NCBI RefSeq assembly: GCF_025566965.1
Contig: NZ_JAOQJL010000011.1
Location: 49,569 to 113,568, forward strand
Direction of reading: 5' to 3'
Length of the DNA: 64,000 nt
Origin: Blautia_A ammoniilytica
Lineage (GTDB): Bacteria; Bacillota; Clostridia; Lachnospirales; Lachnospiraceae
In this document: piece after piece, positions 63,911-64,000 of the stretch
How the letters are laid out: the number at the start of each line of letters is the position of its first letter
How positions within the stretch are numbered: the first letter of the stretch is position 1
The notes under the pieces: model-generated
The model's database searches: none
Told to the model about the DNA's origin: nothing
The model's input: the letters and a program-made list of their open reading frames with translations, nothing else
Program-made: the position numbers and the translations under genes

Positions 63911-64000
63911 ATGGGAAAAACAGATCATAATGCGCATTCAGTATATCAGCTGGGAGTAAATACCCCAGCTGATATAGCCTCCGGCAGGATTGCAGAGGTG
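63911..64000 (+). CDS. Probable IS200/IS605 TnpA start, interrupted by the dispersed repeat (partial)
   Basis: An ATG lies about nine bases after AAAAAGGA and opens MGKTDHNAHSVYQL, which resembles the N-terminus of TnpA-type IS200/IS605 transposases (HSVY before the YH strand). From the YQL codons on, the DNA becomes the dispersed repeat, and the frame stays open as GVNTPADIASGRIAEV to the window edge. Either the repeat has inserted here or this is an internally deleted derivative. The catalytic HUH motif and tyrosine are not reached. Confidence 0.5.
   Translation, partial: MGKTDHNAHSVYQLGVNTPADIASGRIAEV
63946..64000. repeat. Dispersed repeat, reverse-oriented copy D (runs off the edge)
   Basis: CAGCTGGGAGTAAATACCCCAGCTG is a shortened hairpin 2. 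GCCTCCGGCAGGATTGCAG and the bases after it are the exact reverse complement of the right arm of hairpin 1 in copy A, so at least 35 bases match copy A in inverted orientation. The rest lies outside the window. Confidence 0.85.

Overview
The window looks like chromosome from a low-to-mid GC gut Firmicute, most likely Lachnospiraceae (Blautia or a relative). The evidence is strong GGAGG-type ribosome binding sites, TTGACA/TATAAT-type promoters, YesMN two-component genes, a Firmicute-type CpsB/Wzz/CpsD/LCP capsule head, and an ASKHA corrinoid-protein activator typical of acetogens. This assignment is inference. The assembly contains one 250-base run of N at about 21.5 kb.

Layout. 0.2-4.6 kb (minus strand): an HD phosphohydrolase, a zinc alcohol dehydrogenase, a YfcC-type transporter and an isoaspartyl dipeptidase. 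4.9-11.2 kb: a secreted type-B carboxylesterase, divergent from a sugar-binding protein / YesM kinase / YesN regulator signalling set. 11.3-16.7 kb: a complete five-gene oligopeptide ABC importer with a terminator-like hairpin after the binding protein gene. 16.9-21.0 kb: a NUDIX hydrolase, a secreted beta-helix-like protein with acidic proline-rich repeats, and an ABC-2 exporter. 21.2-24.0 kb: an assembly gap, a broken phage tape-measure gene, and a compact four-gene cassette built around a DUF3990 (ADP-ribosyltransferase-like) protein.

24-46 kb is a large capsule/exopolysaccharide locus, all on the minus strand. It runs from cpsB through LCP, Wzz, tyrosine kinase, initiating sugar transferase, glycosyltransferases, O-acyltransferases, a radical SAM/SPASM enzyme, Wzy and Wzx to a nucleotidyltransferase. 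Its head has a consensus promoter with a perfect Crp/Fnr-type box centred at about -61.5 from the inferred start site. The locus is mosaic in codon use and contains a glycosyltransferase broken by a frameshift and a stop codon.

46-49.6 kb is a small accessory island with two diverged RhuM-family genes and an unknown protein. 49.7-52.5 kb holds housekeeping genes: rlmD-type methyltransferase, small alarmone synthetase and PAP2 phosphatase. 52.8-58.0 kb is an operon of ASKHA activator, DeoR regulator, Gfo/Idh/MocA dehydrogenase, sugar isomerase and hydrolase. 58.1-63.4 kb is an unusual operon of cysteine synthase, an SsuABC-type ABC importer and an orphan LanC-like protein whose zinc site reads Cys-Cys.

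A dispersed two-hairpin repeat occurs at least four times (0.1, 16.9, 52.6 and 63.9 kb). Its arms change in a compensatory way between copies, and the last copy sits in frame inside what looks like the start of an IS200/IS605 transposase gene running off the right edge. All calls come from reading the sequence; no database search was run.
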